Shown here piece after piece: positions 34,741 to 43,824 of a stretch of 64,000 nucleotides of DNA (positions within the stretch are counted from its first letter, which is position 1; each line of letters starts with the position of its first letter). The position numbers were made by a program, and so were the translations under genes. The stretch comes from Flavobacterium geliluteum (GTDB lineage Bacteria > Bacteroidota > Bacteroidia > Flavobacteriales > Flavobacteriaceae): contig NZ_JAGFBV010000022.1 of assembly GCF_017948595.1 (NCBI RefSeq), positions 16,701 to 80,700 of the forward strand. Reading direction: 5' to 3'. The notes under the pieces were generated by a model. It was given only the letters and a program-made list of their open reading frames with translations. It was not told the origin of the DNA and did no database searches.

Positions 34741-36473
34741 AATATTTACTGGCCATAACTTTACTACTAAGTTATCAGCAATTTACATTAGCACAAAAAA
34801 ATAATTCTGTTGCTGATCTTTATGAAGTTGACAAGAATTTAAACGAATCAATTTTTGTAACCACCAATACTAATTCTTTCGTTACCGGAGAGACTTTGTT
34901 ATACAAGATATTCTGCATCGACAAAACAACAAATACCCCTACAAAATATACCAAAATCGGTTACATTGCACTTATTGACAGCAATAAAAAAATCGTTTTT
35001 ACACATAAATTGTTTCTTGAAAACGGAAGCAGCAATGGCGACTTTTTTATCCCGACAACATTAGAAACAGGAACGTACAAAATAATCGGATACACTAGCT
35101 GGATGCTGAACAAAAGTCCTGAAGAATATTTTAACACCGATATTTATATTGTAAATCCATATAACGAAAATCAGGTTAATACTTCCGCTGATTCGACAAT
35201 TGATTCAAAAGAATTGACCTTTGCAGATGTCAACAATAATGATATTTCAATTGATTTAAAAAATAAAACATTTAATAATCGCGAACAAGTACAGTTGAAA
35301 ATCAGTACTCTTTCTGATGATTATTTGAAAGGAAATTACATGATTTCTATCCGAAAAACAGATGGCTTTTTAGCCCAAAACAAAATGGTTTTTTCAGAAT
35401 ATCAAAAAACGAATCAAAACACTGCTTTTAATACTGAGATAACGAGCTCCAATTTTACATTACCTGAATTGCGAGGCGAAATAATTTCAGGCAGAATAAC
35501 TTCTTCAACCGAAGAAATTAAGAATAAAAAAGTTGGACTTTCTATTATTGGAAGAAATTATGATTTGAAAATAGGAAAGACAGATGATCAAGGAAGGTTT
35601 CTTTTTAATATTGAAAATGCTAATCCAAATCCCAACATTACGGTTCAATTACTGGAATATAATAAAGAAAATTACACGATCAAAATTGACGGCCCGAAAG
35701 CAATAGAAGTTTCTAACTTAAATTTTTCTAAACTTCCATTCCATTCAGAATCTGCTAAAAATATTAGCCAAAGAGTTATTGCAAGTCAAATAGAAAACGC
35801 TTATTACAATGTCAAAAAAGACAGTTTAGTTTCCCCAGCTGCCCTTACTCCTTTTTACGGATCTGTATCTAAAGAATATAAACTTGATGATTTTACGAGA
35901 TTTCCAACCATGGAAGAAACCATTACTGAAGTCGTAAATGGAGTAGTTTTTAGAAAAGAAAACAAAAACTATTCTTTACAAGTATATGATTATGATGAAA
36001 ACTATGAATTCTCGCTGGCACCATTAGTGCTTGTTGACGGACTTATACTTGAGAATTTGAATGAATTTTTTACGTACAACCCAAAGAATATTGATAAAGT
36101 AAATGTTGTAAAGGGTCTCTATTATTACGGAGCGAAATCATTTAATGGAATTGTGGTTTTTACCACCAAAAACGGTGATTATGAAACAAAACTCAATGGC
36201 AACTTTATAATTCGACCAGAATTATTAAGACCACAAGGCAAAAAAGAATATTTTCAACCTGATTATTCAGACAATAAAAACCAAAGAATCCCAGATTATA
36301 GGCACCAGCTTTTATGGTTGCCAAATATTGATCTAACGGCGGCCTCAACAATCACATTTTATACTTCTGATATTTCTGGACAATTTGAAGTAATATTGGA
36401 AGGTTTTACTGCAAACGGAAAAGCTGTTTTTATCAAAAAAATTATTGAGGTTAAAGACACAACCGCTCATTAA
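34683..36473 (+). CDS. Secreted MG2-like/TonB-plug-like protein of unknown function
   Basis: The 596-residue frame overlaps the DUF4249 gene by 58 bases if the ATG at 34683 is used. A TTG at 34728 would give a cleaner signal peptide (LKYLLAITLLLSYQQFTLAQ) and a 13-base overlap. The N-terminal region (ESIFVTTNTNSFVTGETLLY, then GTYKIIGYTSWMLN) resembles an alpha-2-macroglobulin MG2 domain. A carboxypeptidase-regulatory-like part follows (about 260-330). Near the C-terminus a plug-like stretch is seen (LAPLVLVDGLILENLNEF, then KVNVVKGLYYYGAKSFNGIV) but no barrel follows it. It ends the operon. Confidence 0.72.
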   Translation: MRRLYFFFIKYKTIILDRLKYLLAITLLLSYQQFTLAQKNNSVADLYEVDKNLNESIFVTTNTNSFVTGETLLYKIFCIDKTTNTPTKYTKIGYIALIDSNKKIVFTHKLFLENGSSNGDFFIPTTLETGTYKIIGYTSWMLNKSPEEYFNTDIYIVNPYNENQVNTSADSTIDSKELTFADVNNNDISIDLKNKTFNNREQVQLKISTLSDDYLKGNYMISIRKTDGFLAQNKMVFSEYQKTNQNTAFNTEITSSNFTLPELRGEIISGRITSSTEEIKNKKVGLSIIGRNYDLKIGKTDDQGRFLFNIENANPNPNITVQLLEYNKENYTIKIDGPKAIEVSNLNFSKLPFHSESAKNISQRVIASQIENAYYNVKKDSLVSPAALTPFYGSVSKEYKLDDFTRFPTMEETITEVVNGVVFRKENKNYSLQVYDYDENYEFSLAPLVLVDGLILENLNEFFTYNPKNIDKVNVVKGLYYYGAKSFNGIVVFTTKNGDYETKLNGNFIIRPELLRPQGKKEYFQPDYSDNKNQRIPDYRHQLLWLPNIDLTAASTITFYTSDISGQFEVILEGFTANGKAVFIKKIIEVKDTTAH

Positions 36474-36605
36474 AACTTATGTAATGGCATGTTGATGAAT
36501 GAGTACTTTAATTAAAAAATAAAATATTTTTTAAAATAGTTGTAACTTTTTCGTTCTGCCTTACGTATAACTACTTGTACACTTTAAAATTGAGGAGACA
36601 AAAAC

Positions 36606-37469
36606 ATGAGACAACTTAAAATCACCAAGCAGGTAACCAATCGTGAAACTGCATCGCTAGACAAATACCTACAAGAAATTGGAAAAGTTGACCTAATTAC
36701 CGCTGATGAAGAGGTAGAATTAGCACAAAGAATTAAGGCTGGTGATCAAAGAGCTTTAGAAAAACTAACAAAAGCCAACCTGCGTTTCGTAGTATCGGTT
36801 GCTAAACAATATCAAAATCAAGGATTAACTCTTCCTGATTTAATTAACGAAGGAAACTTAGGATTAATCAAAGCGGCTCAACGTTTTGATGAAACTCGTG
36901 GTTTCAAATTTATCTCTTACGCCGTTTGGTGGATTCGTCAATCGATTCTTCAAGCATTGGCAGAGCAATCACGTATTGTACGTTTACCATTAAACAAAAT
37001 TGGTTCTATCAATAAAATCAACAAGATGTACGCATTATTAGAGCAATCTAACGAGCGTCCACCTTCTGCTGAAGAAATTGCAAAAGAACTTGATATGACG
37101 GTAAATGATGTAAAAGAGTCTATGAAAAACTCTGGTCGTCACTTGTCTATGGATGCGCCTCTTGTAGAAGGAGAAGATTCTAATCTTTATGACGTTTTGC
37201 GTTCTGGAGAATCTCCAAACCCAGATAGAGAATTAATTCATGAATCATTGCGTACCGAAATTGAGCGCTCGCTAGAAACATTAACTCCAAGAGAGGCAGA
37301 TGTTGTGCGTTTGTATTTTGGTTTAGGTGACCAACACCCAATGACTTTGGAAGAAATTGGAGAAACTTTCGACTTAACTCGTGAGCGTGTGCGTCAGATT
37401 AAAGAAAAAGCAATCCGCAGATTAAAACACACTTCAAGAAGTAAAATTCTAAAAACATATTTAGGCTAA
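36606..37469 (+). CDS. rpoD: RpoD/SigA-type primary sigma factor
   Basis: This is the housekeeping sigma factor that recognises promoters such as the TAnnTTTG elements in this window. The 287-residue protein is short because, as in other Bacteroidota, it lacks region 1.1. Region 1.2 ([16 protein letters not shown]), region 2 ([44 protein letters not shown]), region 3 ([14 protein letters not shown]) and region 4 ([20 protein letters not shown]) are all present. The gene stands alone and ends in two terminators in tandem. Confidence 0.97.
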   Translation: MRQLKITKQVTNRETASLDKYLQEIGKVDLITADEEVELAQRIKAGDQRALEKLTKANLRFVVSVAKQYQNQGLTLPDLINEGNLGLIKAAQRFDETRGFKFISYAVWWIRQSILQALAEQSRIVRLPLNKIGSINKINKMYALLEQSNERPPSAEEIAKELDMTVNDVKESMKNSGRHLSMDAPLVEGEDSNLYDVLRSGESPNPDRELIHESLRTEIERSLETLTPREADVVRLYFGLGDQHPMTLEEIGETFDLTRERVRQIKEKAIRRLKHTSRSKILKTYLG

Positions 37470-37474
37470 AACTA

Positions 37475-37546
37475 GTCTTAAAGTTAGAAAGTTTATAAAG
37501 CCCAAAAGTCTCTTTTGACTTTTAGACATTTGACTTTCGACTAAAC
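37475..37546. repeat. Mixed 8- and 7-bp array with inverted halves after rpoD
   Basis: The left part reads GTCTTAAA, GTTAGAAA, GTTTATAAA, GCCCAAAA. The right part reads GACTTTTA, GACATTT, GACTTTC, GACTAAAC, units resembling the reverse complement. One 7-bp stem (AAAAGTC, 37504-37510, with GACTTTT, 37517-37523) is perfect. It lies just upstream of two terminators. Confidence 0.65.
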
Positions 37547-37553
37547 AGCAAAC

Positions 37554-37580
37554 AACAGTTTGATTGACTGTTCGTTTTTT
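37554..37580 (+). terminator. First terminator after rpoD
   Basis: The stem AACAGT/ACTGTT with a 7-base loop is followed by six Ts. It is weaker than the terminator just downstream. Confidence 0.6.
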
Positions 37581-37592
37581 GATTGATGATTG

Positions 37593-37626
37593 AAACTCCG
37601 GCTGATTACCGGAGTTTTTTATTTTT
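37593..37626 (+). terminator. Second terminator after rpoD
   Basis: The stem AAACTCCGG/CCGGAGTTT followed by a T run gives a strong stop, making a double terminator before rpe. Confidence 0.88.
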
Positions 37627-37632
37627 TATAAT

Positions 37633-37640
37633 TACCTTTG
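37633..37640 (+). promoter_or_regulatory. Promoter -7 element for rpe
   Basis: TACCTTTG matches TAnnTTTG, 30 bases before the ATG at 37670 and directly after the rpoD terminators. Confidence 0.65.
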
Positions 37641-37669
37641 CCAAAAATAACACAACACACAATTACACA

Positions 37670-38332
37670 ATGAAGAATACACTTATTGCGCCTTCTGTTC
37701 TAGCGGCTGATTTTGCTAATTTACAACGTGACATTGAAATGATCAATAATAGTCAGGCAGATTGGTTTCATATTGATATAATGGATGGGGTTTTTGTTCC
37801 GAATATCTCCTTTGGAATGCCCGTTTTGGAAGCTATTTCGAGACATGCAAAAAAAACAATCGATGTACATTTGATGATTATTGATCCTGATCGTTATATC
37901 AAAACTTTTGCAGATTTAGGAGCTAACATCTTAAGTGTGCACTACGAGGCCTGTACGCATCTGCACAGAACGTTACAAGCCATTAAAGCCGAAGGCATGA
38001 AAGCAGGTGTTGCCATTAATCCTCACACTAATATTGATTTGCTGGAAGATGTAATAAATGACATTGACTTAGTTTGTATTATGAGTGTGAATCCTGGTTT
38101 TGGAGGACAATCTTTTATCGAAAACACTTACGATAAGGTAAAAAAATTAAAAGCACTTATTACACGCAAAAATGCTTCAACAATTATCGAAATTGACGGT
38201 GGTGTAACCAATAAAAATGCCAAACAATTAGTAGAAGCTGGGGCTGATGTTTTGGTTGCAGGAAGTTTTGTTTTTAAAGCCGAAAATCCTACTCAAACTA
38301 TTGCTGATTTAAAAACTCTGACTACTTTTTAA
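37670..38332 (+). CDS. rpe: Ribulose-phosphate 3-epimerase
   Basis: Rpe interconverts ribulose 5-phosphate and xylulose 5-phosphate in the pentose phosphate pathway. The 220-residue protein is a complete TIM barrel with APSVLAADFANL, the metal and catalytic motif HIDIMDGVFVPNISFG, VHLMI, VNPGFGGQSF and EIDGGV. The ATG at 37670 is chosen because an in-frame start 29 codons upstream would lie inside the rpoD terminator. The end overlaps the convergent nuclease gene by 24 bases. Confidence 0.97.
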   Translation: MKNTLIAPSVLAADFANLQRDIEMINNSQADWFHIDIMDGVFVPNISFGMPVLEAISRHAKKTIDVHLMIIDPDRYIKTFADLGANILSVHYEACTHLHRTLQAIKAEGMKAGVAINPHTNIDLLEDVINDIDLVCIMSVNPGFGGQSFIENTYDKVKKLKALITRKNASTIIEIDGGVTNKNAKQLVEAGADVLVAGSFVFKAENPTQTIADLKTLTTF

Positions 38333-39097
38333 GTTTTTCAAATTAGGAAAAAAATCTATTCCAGTCATTTTTTCAATTGACTCAATAGGAACTACAAAAT
38401 CATAAATTGATTTGTCACTATCTTCATTCGGAACTAAAAAAGCAATTGCTTTGTACTCCTTACCAGACTTTGACAAAACAATTTTATAAAAATATTTAGG
38501 AACAGATACTTTTTCTGTTCCTATTTTTTTATCTAAATCATTCAGGACGCCGCCCGTTACGACATAAATATCTCGGTCACGAAGAGCCCAGTATCTCACT
38601 TTTTCTTCAATTCTATTCCAGATTCCACTATTAAAATCGCGTTTTTGAGGAGAAATATTAGATGTAAAGAATGTGTCATTATACGCTCTCTTATCAAATT
38701 CCATATCGGCTGCAGGGCAAAGATGCCCTTTATCATATCCTGATTTTTTATAATTCCGCCAATCTGCAGAGCCTGTTATTACGCTGGGGTCTTGCACAAA
38801 ATAAGGCCTTTTAAAATCATTGTTTTTTACATATTCGGCCTTTAACTCGTAAGCAACCCATTCTGCTTGCTCAAAATTTTCATTATACGAAAGTGTATAA
38901 TAATCATGTTTTACGATTTGTTTCGTTGTTGAAATAGGCAAATAAGCTTCAGAAAACCCTGAAACAGTATCAACTTGATTAGAAACTACTGAGGAAATTT
39001 CTTCACGAGGTATTTTATTTTCAGTTCCAGATGTGCTTTCTTTTTTACATGAAAAAAGTAAAAAACCAACCCAAACGAGTATAAGATATTTTTTCAT
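38309..39097 (-). CDS. Lipoprotein DNA/RNA non-specific endonuclease (NUC1 family)
   Basis: The 262-residue protein has a lipoprotein signal (lipidated Cys17, LLFSC) and the NUC1/Serratia-nuclease fold. The catalytic motif is DKGHLCPAADM (DRGH in the family, general base His). It is followed by the metal-site asparagine region NISPQKRDFNSGIWNRIEEKVR split by normal spacing. As an envelope lipoprotein it probably digests extracellular DNA and RNA for nutrient recovery or in matrix turnover. The gene is convergent with rpe and overlaps it by 24 bases. Confidence 0.9.
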   Translation of the reverse strand: MKKYLILVWVGFLLFSCKKESTSGTENKIPREEISSVVSNQVDTVSGFSEAYLPISTTKQIVKHDYYTLSYNENFEQAEWVAYELKAEYVKNNDFKRPYFVQDPSVITGSADWRNYKKSGYDKGHLCPAADMEFDKRAYNDTFFTSNISPQKRDFNSGIWNRIEEKVRYWALRDRDIYVVTGGVLNDLDKKIGTEKVSVPKYFYKIVLSKSGKEYKAIAFLVPNEDSDKSIYDFVVPIESIEKMTGIDFFPNLKNLKSSQSF

Positions 39098-39128
39098 AAA
39101 AATTTGTATTATTTCAAAATGAAAATTA

Positions 39129-39170
39129 CAAAAAAAGCGTTTCTTAAATATTTAAGAAACGCTTTTTTTT
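39129..39170 (-). terminator. Terminator after the tail-specific protease gene
   Basis: A near-perfect palindrome, AGCGTTTCTTAAA/TTTAAGAAACGCT, with A and T runs on both sides. It lies just downstream of the minus-strand protease gene. Confidence 0.9.
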
Positions 39171-39189
39171 ACCAATTGATTTGCTTCAA

Positions 39190-41373
39190 TTAAGATTTTA
39201 CCAATTTATCTTTTTTCATTTTGCTCGAAACATTACTTTTTGAAATATTTTTAGATTGTAAATCATCCAAAACATTCAAAGCTTCTTCAACATAAACATC
39301 TTTGGCTAGTGCCTGATGCCAAGACTCTCTTTTTTCTTTTAAGCTCGCATCTTTAGACATTTCAAGGTCTTCGTAAGGCAAAGATTTAAAAACCAAATTG
39401 TTTTTATAGTCTGTAATTGGTTTGTATTTTTTTCCTTCGCTTTCTACCTGAGCCTGAGTTTCTTTAAAATTTTTGATATTTAAGCTGTACGTGTTCTCTT
39501 TGCTTTTAACATCAATCCATCTTGCATTATCTTCAATCAGCTTAAACTGAGCATTCTGTGCAATCCTAGCTTTACTATTGGCAATTGCCTGATTAAAATT
39601 TTCTGTTGACTTCCAAGCGCTATAATCAGCTGGATCAATCTTGTCCCAAGGCATTGCATTATCAACGTCACGTTCTCCCATTTTTAAATAAGCATAACGA
39701 TCTGGCATTACAATATCACTTCTTACGCCTTCTAATTGCGTTGAACCTCCATTAATTCTGTAAAATTTCTGAGTAGTTGCTTTCAAAGCTCCCAAATCTC
39801 CATACTCTGTATTACGTACAAATTGGTTCAGATCGATTACATTTTGTACTGTACCTTTACCATAAGTTTGTTTGCTACCAATGATAACACCACGTTTGTA
39901 ATCCTGAATTGCAGCAGCCAAAATCTCAGAAGCAGAAGCAGAGAAACTATTTACCATGATAACCAATGGACCATCCCACTCTACTTTTTTATCTTTGTCG
40001 TATAAAACTTCTTTCTTTTTTCCCGCAGATTTAATCTGAACAATTGGTCCTTCTTCGATAAATAATCCGGCAATATCTACTACAGTAGAAAGAGAACCTC
40101 CACCATCATCGCGCACATCAAGTACGATACCACTAACATTTTCTTTCTTTAATCGATCTACTTCAAGTGCAATATCTTTACCTGCATCTCTAGAGTCTTT
40201 GTTTTCAAAATCAATATAAAATTTAGGCAAATAAATCACTCCGTATTTCAATCCGTTTTTCTCAACAATACTAGATTTCGCATACGTTTCTTCGATTTCT
40301 ACAATATCTCTTATTATTGAAATCACCTTAATAGTTCCATCAACTTTTTTAACTGTCAATTTAACTTCGGTTCCTTTATGTCCTTTGATTTTTTTAACAA
40401 CATCATCCAAACGCATCCCTACCACATCAACTGGCTCTGTGTTGCCTTGCCCTACTTTCAAAATTAAATCTCCAGCTTCAAGCTGTTTACCTTTCCAAGC
40501 AGGTCCGCCAGAAATCAATTCATCAATTTGAGTAAAATCATTTTTCTTAGTCAAACGAGCACCAATTCCTTCTAGTTTACCACTGATATTTACATCAAAA
40601 CGTTCTTTTTCTTCTGGTGCAAAATAACTCGTATGAGGGTCAAAACGAGACATAATCGAGTTTACATAGACTGAAAACCAATCACCTCTATTAAGGTCTT
40701 TTATTAAACTAAAATTATCATCTAAAGATTTTAAAGAACTTTCTCTTGTCTCTTTTTCTAAAGTTTCAAAAGATTTTACTTTATAAGAAGCATCCGTTTT
40801 CTTTTTGTCTTCTTCCAGCTTTTGTTTGGTAACTAATGACGAAAGTGTCGATAATTTAATTTGTTTTCTCCATCTTTCATTTATTTCGACCGTATTTTTT
40901 GCATACGGAAGTGTCTCATAATCTGCATTGAAAGTCTCGTCAACATCATAATTAAATGGTTGCGCCAAGATCGTTTTGTAGCGTTTTTTGCTTTCTTCCA
41001 TACGCTTCATCAATCTCGCATAAGTAAGATTGAAGAACGTTAAATCTTTGTTCAAAAACTGATCATCTAGCATTAATTCATATTGTCTGAATTCATCAAT
41101 GTCAGATTGAAGGAAAAATCGTTTTGAAGGATCCAACGCCTCAATATAATCTTTAAAAATTCCTTTCGAAAAGTCGTCATTTATAGCTGCAGGATTGTAA
41201 TGCCCTTTTTCTATGACAAATGCAAGCAATTCTAAAAGAGTTTTATCTTTATTCGGGTCCGGATCGATCGTCTTTTCTGCATTCATTTTGAAGGCAAAAA
41301 GCGTTACTGACAAGCATAATACAGCTATAAGTACTTTATAATTTCTTTTCATAAATTTAATAATAGCATTCAT
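39190..41373 (-). CDS. prc: C-terminal processing (tail-specific) protease Prc/Tsp
   Basis: The protease cleaves periplasmic and cell-wall-linked proteins at their C-termini. The roughly 727-residue protein has a membrane or signal segment, an N-terminal Tsp helical domain, a PDZ domain (about 250-330, KLEGIGARLTKKNDF and AGDLILKVG), the S41 protease core with nucleophile in NSFSASASEILAAA and lysine base in KQTYGKGTVQ, and a C-terminal Tsp domain. The start is taken as ATG 41373. ATG 41352 (MKRNYKVLIAV) is equally good as a signal-peptide start, and a TTG lies one codon before the first. surE diverges upstream. Confidence 0.93.
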   Translation of the reverse strand: MNAIIKFMKRNYKVLIAVLCLSVTLFAFKMNAEKTIDPDPNKDKTLLELLAFVIEKGHYNPAAINDDFSKGIFKDYIEALDPSKRFFLQSDIDEFRQYELMLDDQFLNKDLTFFNLTYARLMKRMEESKKRYKTILAQPFNYDVDETFNADYETLPYAKNTVEINERWRKQIKLSTLSSLVTKQKLEEDKKKTDASYKVKSFETLEKETRESSLKSLDDNFSLIKDLNRGDWFSVYVNSIMSRFDPHTSYFAPEEKERFDVNISGKLEGIGARLTKKNDFTQIDELISGGPAWKGKQLEAGDLILKVGQGNTEPVDVVGMRLDDVVKKIKGHKGTEVKLTVKKVDGTIKVISIIRDIVEIEETYAKSSIVEKNGLKYGVIYLPKFYIDFENKDSRDAGKDIALEVDRLKKENVSGIVLDVRDDGGGSLSTVVDIAGLFIEEGPIVQIKSAGKKKEVLYDKDKKVEWDGPLVIMVNSFSASASEILAAAIQDYKRGVIIGSKQTYGKGTVQNVIDLNQFVRNTEYGDLGALKATTQKFYRINGGSTQLEGVRSDIVMPDRYAYLKMGERDVDNAMPWDKIDPADYSAWKSTENFNQAIANSKARIAQNAQFKLIEDNARWIDVKSKENTYSLNIKNFKETQAQVESEGKKYKPITDYKNNLVFKSLPYEDLEMSKDASLKEKRESWHQALAKDVYVEEALNVLDDLQSKNISKSNVSSKMKKDKLVKS

Positions 41374-41532
41374 CAATTTTTTAATCTAAGTTACGGTAAA
41401 AACTGTGCCAATAAAGCCAAGCCCACTATAATTTTTTGTTAAAGATATAAAAATGTTTGACGTACTAAAACACTAAACAAGATAGTTGACAAAATTTATT
41501 TTATTTGTTACTATTCTACCAAAATCTGTCAC

Positions 41533-41540
41533 TACATTTG
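41533..41540 (+). promoter_or_regulatory. Promoter -7 element for surE
   Basis: TACATTTG matches TAnnTTTG, 45 bases before the surE ATG in the divergent gap with prc. A TTTG at 41504-41507 is a possible -33 box, but the spacing is longer than usual. Confidence 0.55.
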
Positions 41541-41584
41541 CTTTTAAAATCCTACATTGATTCGAAAAACAAGTTTATTTTTTT

Positions 41585-42364
41585 ATGAAAAATCAAAAAC
41601 CATTAATACTAATCACCAATGACGACGGTGTTTCGGCTCCCGGAATAAGAGCTTTAATTGACACCATGAAAACCATCGGAGAAGTAATTGTTGTAGCGCC
41701 AGACAAACCACAAAGTGCAATGGGTCACGCTATTACCATAAACAATACTTTATATTTGAATAAAATTTCAAAGGAAAATGACGCTGTAACCGAATACAGT
41801 TGCTCGGGCACTCCTGTTGATTGTGTAAAATTGGCGGTGAATGAAATTCTAAAAAGAAAACCGGATTTATGCGTTTCAGGAATTAATCATGGCTCAAATT
41901 CTTCTATAAACGTCATTTATTCTGGAACGATGAGTGCTGCGGTTGAAGCCGGAATCGAAGGAATTCCTGCCATAGGATTTTCTCTTCTGGATTATGATTG
42001 GAATGCAGATTTTCAGCAAATACAATCCTTTGTAAAAAAAATAGCCCTGGAAACACTGGAAAAAAAATTACCAAAAGGTGTCGTTTTAAATGTTAATTTT
42101 CCAAAACTTAAAGAAAAAGACATTAAAGGAATTAAAATTTGTCGTCAAGCGAAAGCGCTTTGGGTAGAAAAATTTGACAAACGAAAAACTCCTTTCGGAA
42201 AAGATTATTACTGGCTTTCCGGCGAATTTGTTAATCAGGACAAAGGAGAAGATACCGATGAATGGGCTCTAGAAAACGGATATATTTCGGTAGTTCCTGT
42301 TCAATTTGACTTAACTGCACATCATACAATACAAGAACTTAATACTTGGAATTTGAATGGCTAA
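41585..42364 (+). CDS. surE: 5'/3'-nucleotidase SurE
   Basis: SurE is a metal-dependent nucleoside monophosphatase active in stationary phase and stress. The 259-residue protein has the metal-site motif ITNDDGVSAPGI (Asp13, Asp14), the serine/asparagine site GHAITINN, and SGINHGSNSSINVIYSGTM. The C-terminal swapped arm ends near EYISVVPVQFDLT. It overlaps the next small gene by 8 bases and leads towards lpxB. prc diverges upstream. Confidence 0.97.
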   Translation: MKNQKPLILITNDDGVSAPGIRALIDTMKTIGEVIVVAPDKPQSAMGHAITINNTLYLNKISKENDAVTEYSCSGTPVDCVKLAVNEILKRKPDLCVSGINHGSNSSINVIYSGTMSAAVEAGIEGIPAIGFSLLDYDWNADFQQIQSFVKKIALETLEKKLPKGVVLNVNFPKLKEKDIKGIKICRQAKALWVEKFDKRKTPFGKDYYWLSGEFVNQDKGEDTDEWALENGYISVVPVQFDLTAHHTIQELNTWNLNG

Positions 42365-42629
42365 AAAAGATATTTTTATCGGTTTCCTTATCGGAATTTT
42401 AACCTCTTTACTAGGTAGTTTTCTGTTTATAGCCTTTTATATCAAATCTGATATTTTTTCGGGAATTCAAATCCTTAGAGAAAATGGTTATTTAGGGAAA
42501 GTTATTACGATAGGCACTATTTTAGACCTAATTGCTTTTGGAATTCTACTTAAAATAAACCGCGAATTAATGGCTCGTGGCGTTATTTTGGCAGTGATTG
42601 TTCTGGCACTTTCGACTTTATTTATTTAA
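42357..42629 (+). CDS. Small three-helix membrane protein between surE and lpxB
   Basis: The 90-residue protein has three hydrophobic helices (about 8-27, 44-62 and 70-89) and few charges. Its ATG lies inside the last codons of surE (8-base overlap), so it is translationally coupled. I do not recognise a domain. Similar small proteins sit in the same place in other Flavobacterium genomes as far as I recall. Its use is unknown. Confidence 0.7.
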   Translation: MAKKDIFIGFLIGILTSLLGSFLFIAFYIKSDIFSGIQILRENGYLGKVITIGTILDLIAFGILLKINRELMARGVILAVIVLALSTLFI

Positions 42630-42633
42630 ACCT

Positions 42634-42641
42634 TATATTTG
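42634..42641 (+). promoter_or_regulatory. Promoter -7 element for lpxB
   Basis: TATATTTG matches TAnnTTTG, 53 bases before the lpxB ATG at 42695. Confidence 0.6.
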
Positions 42642-42694
42642 TGTTGCAAAATTTTTAGTTGTGTAAAGACAAAACACACTTTCAAAATAGTACT

Positions 42695-43813
42695 ATGAAA
42701 TATTACATAATAGCTGGCGAAGCCTCTGGAGACTTACACGGATCAAATTTAATGAAGGAACTTTTTAAGGAAGATTCTCAGGCAGAAATTCGTTTTTGGG
42801 GTGGTGATTTGATGCAAAAAGCGGGCGGAACTTTGGTAAAACACTATCGTGAACTGGCTTTTATGGGTTTTATCGAAGTTATTTTTAACTTAAAAACTAT
42901 TTTAAGCAACATTGAAATTTGTAAAAAAGACATTACTCAGTTCCAACCTGATGTACTCATTTTTATTGATTATCCGGGCTTTAATATGCGCATTGCAAAA
43001 TGGGCAAAAGCCTTAAACTATAAAACACATTATTATATTTCTCCGCAAATCTGGGCTTGGAAAGAAAATCGAATCAAAGCCATCAAACAAGATGTTGATA
43101 AAATGTATGTGATTTTACCTTTTGAGAAAAGTTTCTACGAGGATAAACATCGCTTTCCTGTTGATTTTGTCGGACATCCTCTGATTGATGCGATACAAAA
43201 CCAACCTCCTTTTGATGAAGCTATTTTTAGAAAAGAAAATCAACTAAGCGAAAAACCAATTATTGCTATTTTACCAGGAAGTCGCAAACAAGAAATTACA
43301 AAAATGTTGAGTGTAATGCTTAGTGTTGTTGATGATTTTAAAGAATATCAATTTGTAATTGCTGGTGCTCCAAGTCAGGATTTTGAGTTTTATCAAAAAT
43401 TTATCACCAATAAAAACATCAAATTTATTTCGAATAAAACATACGATTTATTGCGCTCTGCAACAGCCGCGTTGGTGACTTCCGGAACTGCAACTCTGGA
43501 AACGGCACTTTTTAAAGTTCCCGAAGTAGTTTGCTATAAAGGAAGCTGGGCATCCTATCAAATTGCCAAACGCATTATCACGCTCAAATATATCTCGCTG
43601 GTCAATTTGATAATGGATCAGGAAGTGGTAACCGAATTGATTCAGAACGAATGCAATACAAAACGCATCAAAGAAGAATTGCAAAAATTATTAGAACCAA
43701 ATTACCGCGAAAAACTATTAAAAAATTATACTATTCTCGAACAAAAATTAGGTGGCATTGGCGCCAGTAAAAAAACAGCCAAGCTTATTGTAGAAGATTT
43801 AAAAACCATTTAA
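42695..43813 (+). CDS. lpxB: Lipid-A-disaccharide synthase
   Basis: LpxB joins UDP-diacylglucosamine and lipid X to form the lipid A disaccharide at the inner face of the inner membrane. The 372-residue protein has the GT-B fold of family GT19: GEASGDLHGSNLM at the N-terminus, the loop DVLIFIDYPGFNMRIA, the UDP-site LPGSRKQEI, and GTATLETALFKVPEVVCYK. The start at ATG 42695 gives a normal N-terminus (MKYYIIAGEASGD). An earlier start would add 12 unlike residues. The NlpC/P60 gene follows after 11 bases. Confidence 0.96.
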   Translation: MKYYIIAGEASGDLHGSNLMKELFKEDSQAEIRFWGGDLMQKAGGTLVKHYRELAFMGFIEVIFNLKTILSNIEICKKDITQFQPDVLIFIDYPGFNMRIAKWAKALNYKTHYYISPQIWAWKENRIKAIKQDVDKMYVILPFEKSFYEDKHRFPVDFVGHPLIDAIQNQPPFDEAIFRKENQLSEKPIIAILPGSRKQEITKMLSVMLSVVDDFKEYQFVIAGAPSQDFEFYQKFITNKNIKFISNKTYDLLRSATAALVTSGTATLETALFKVPEVVCYKGSWASYQIAKRIITLKYISLVNLIMDQEVVTELIQNECNTKRIKEELQKLLEPNYREKLLKNYTILEQKLGGIGASKKTAKLIVEDLKTI

Positions 43814-43824
43814 AAATCTCTCTC

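Noticed and set aside
30775..36473. SusC/SusD-type polysaccharide locus
   Set aside because: No SusD lipoprotein, glycoside hydrolase or hybrid two-component regulator is present, and DUF4249 is not SusD.
37583..37669. Upstream start for rpe
   Set aside because: The extra codons lie inside the rpoD terminator and have no match to the family.
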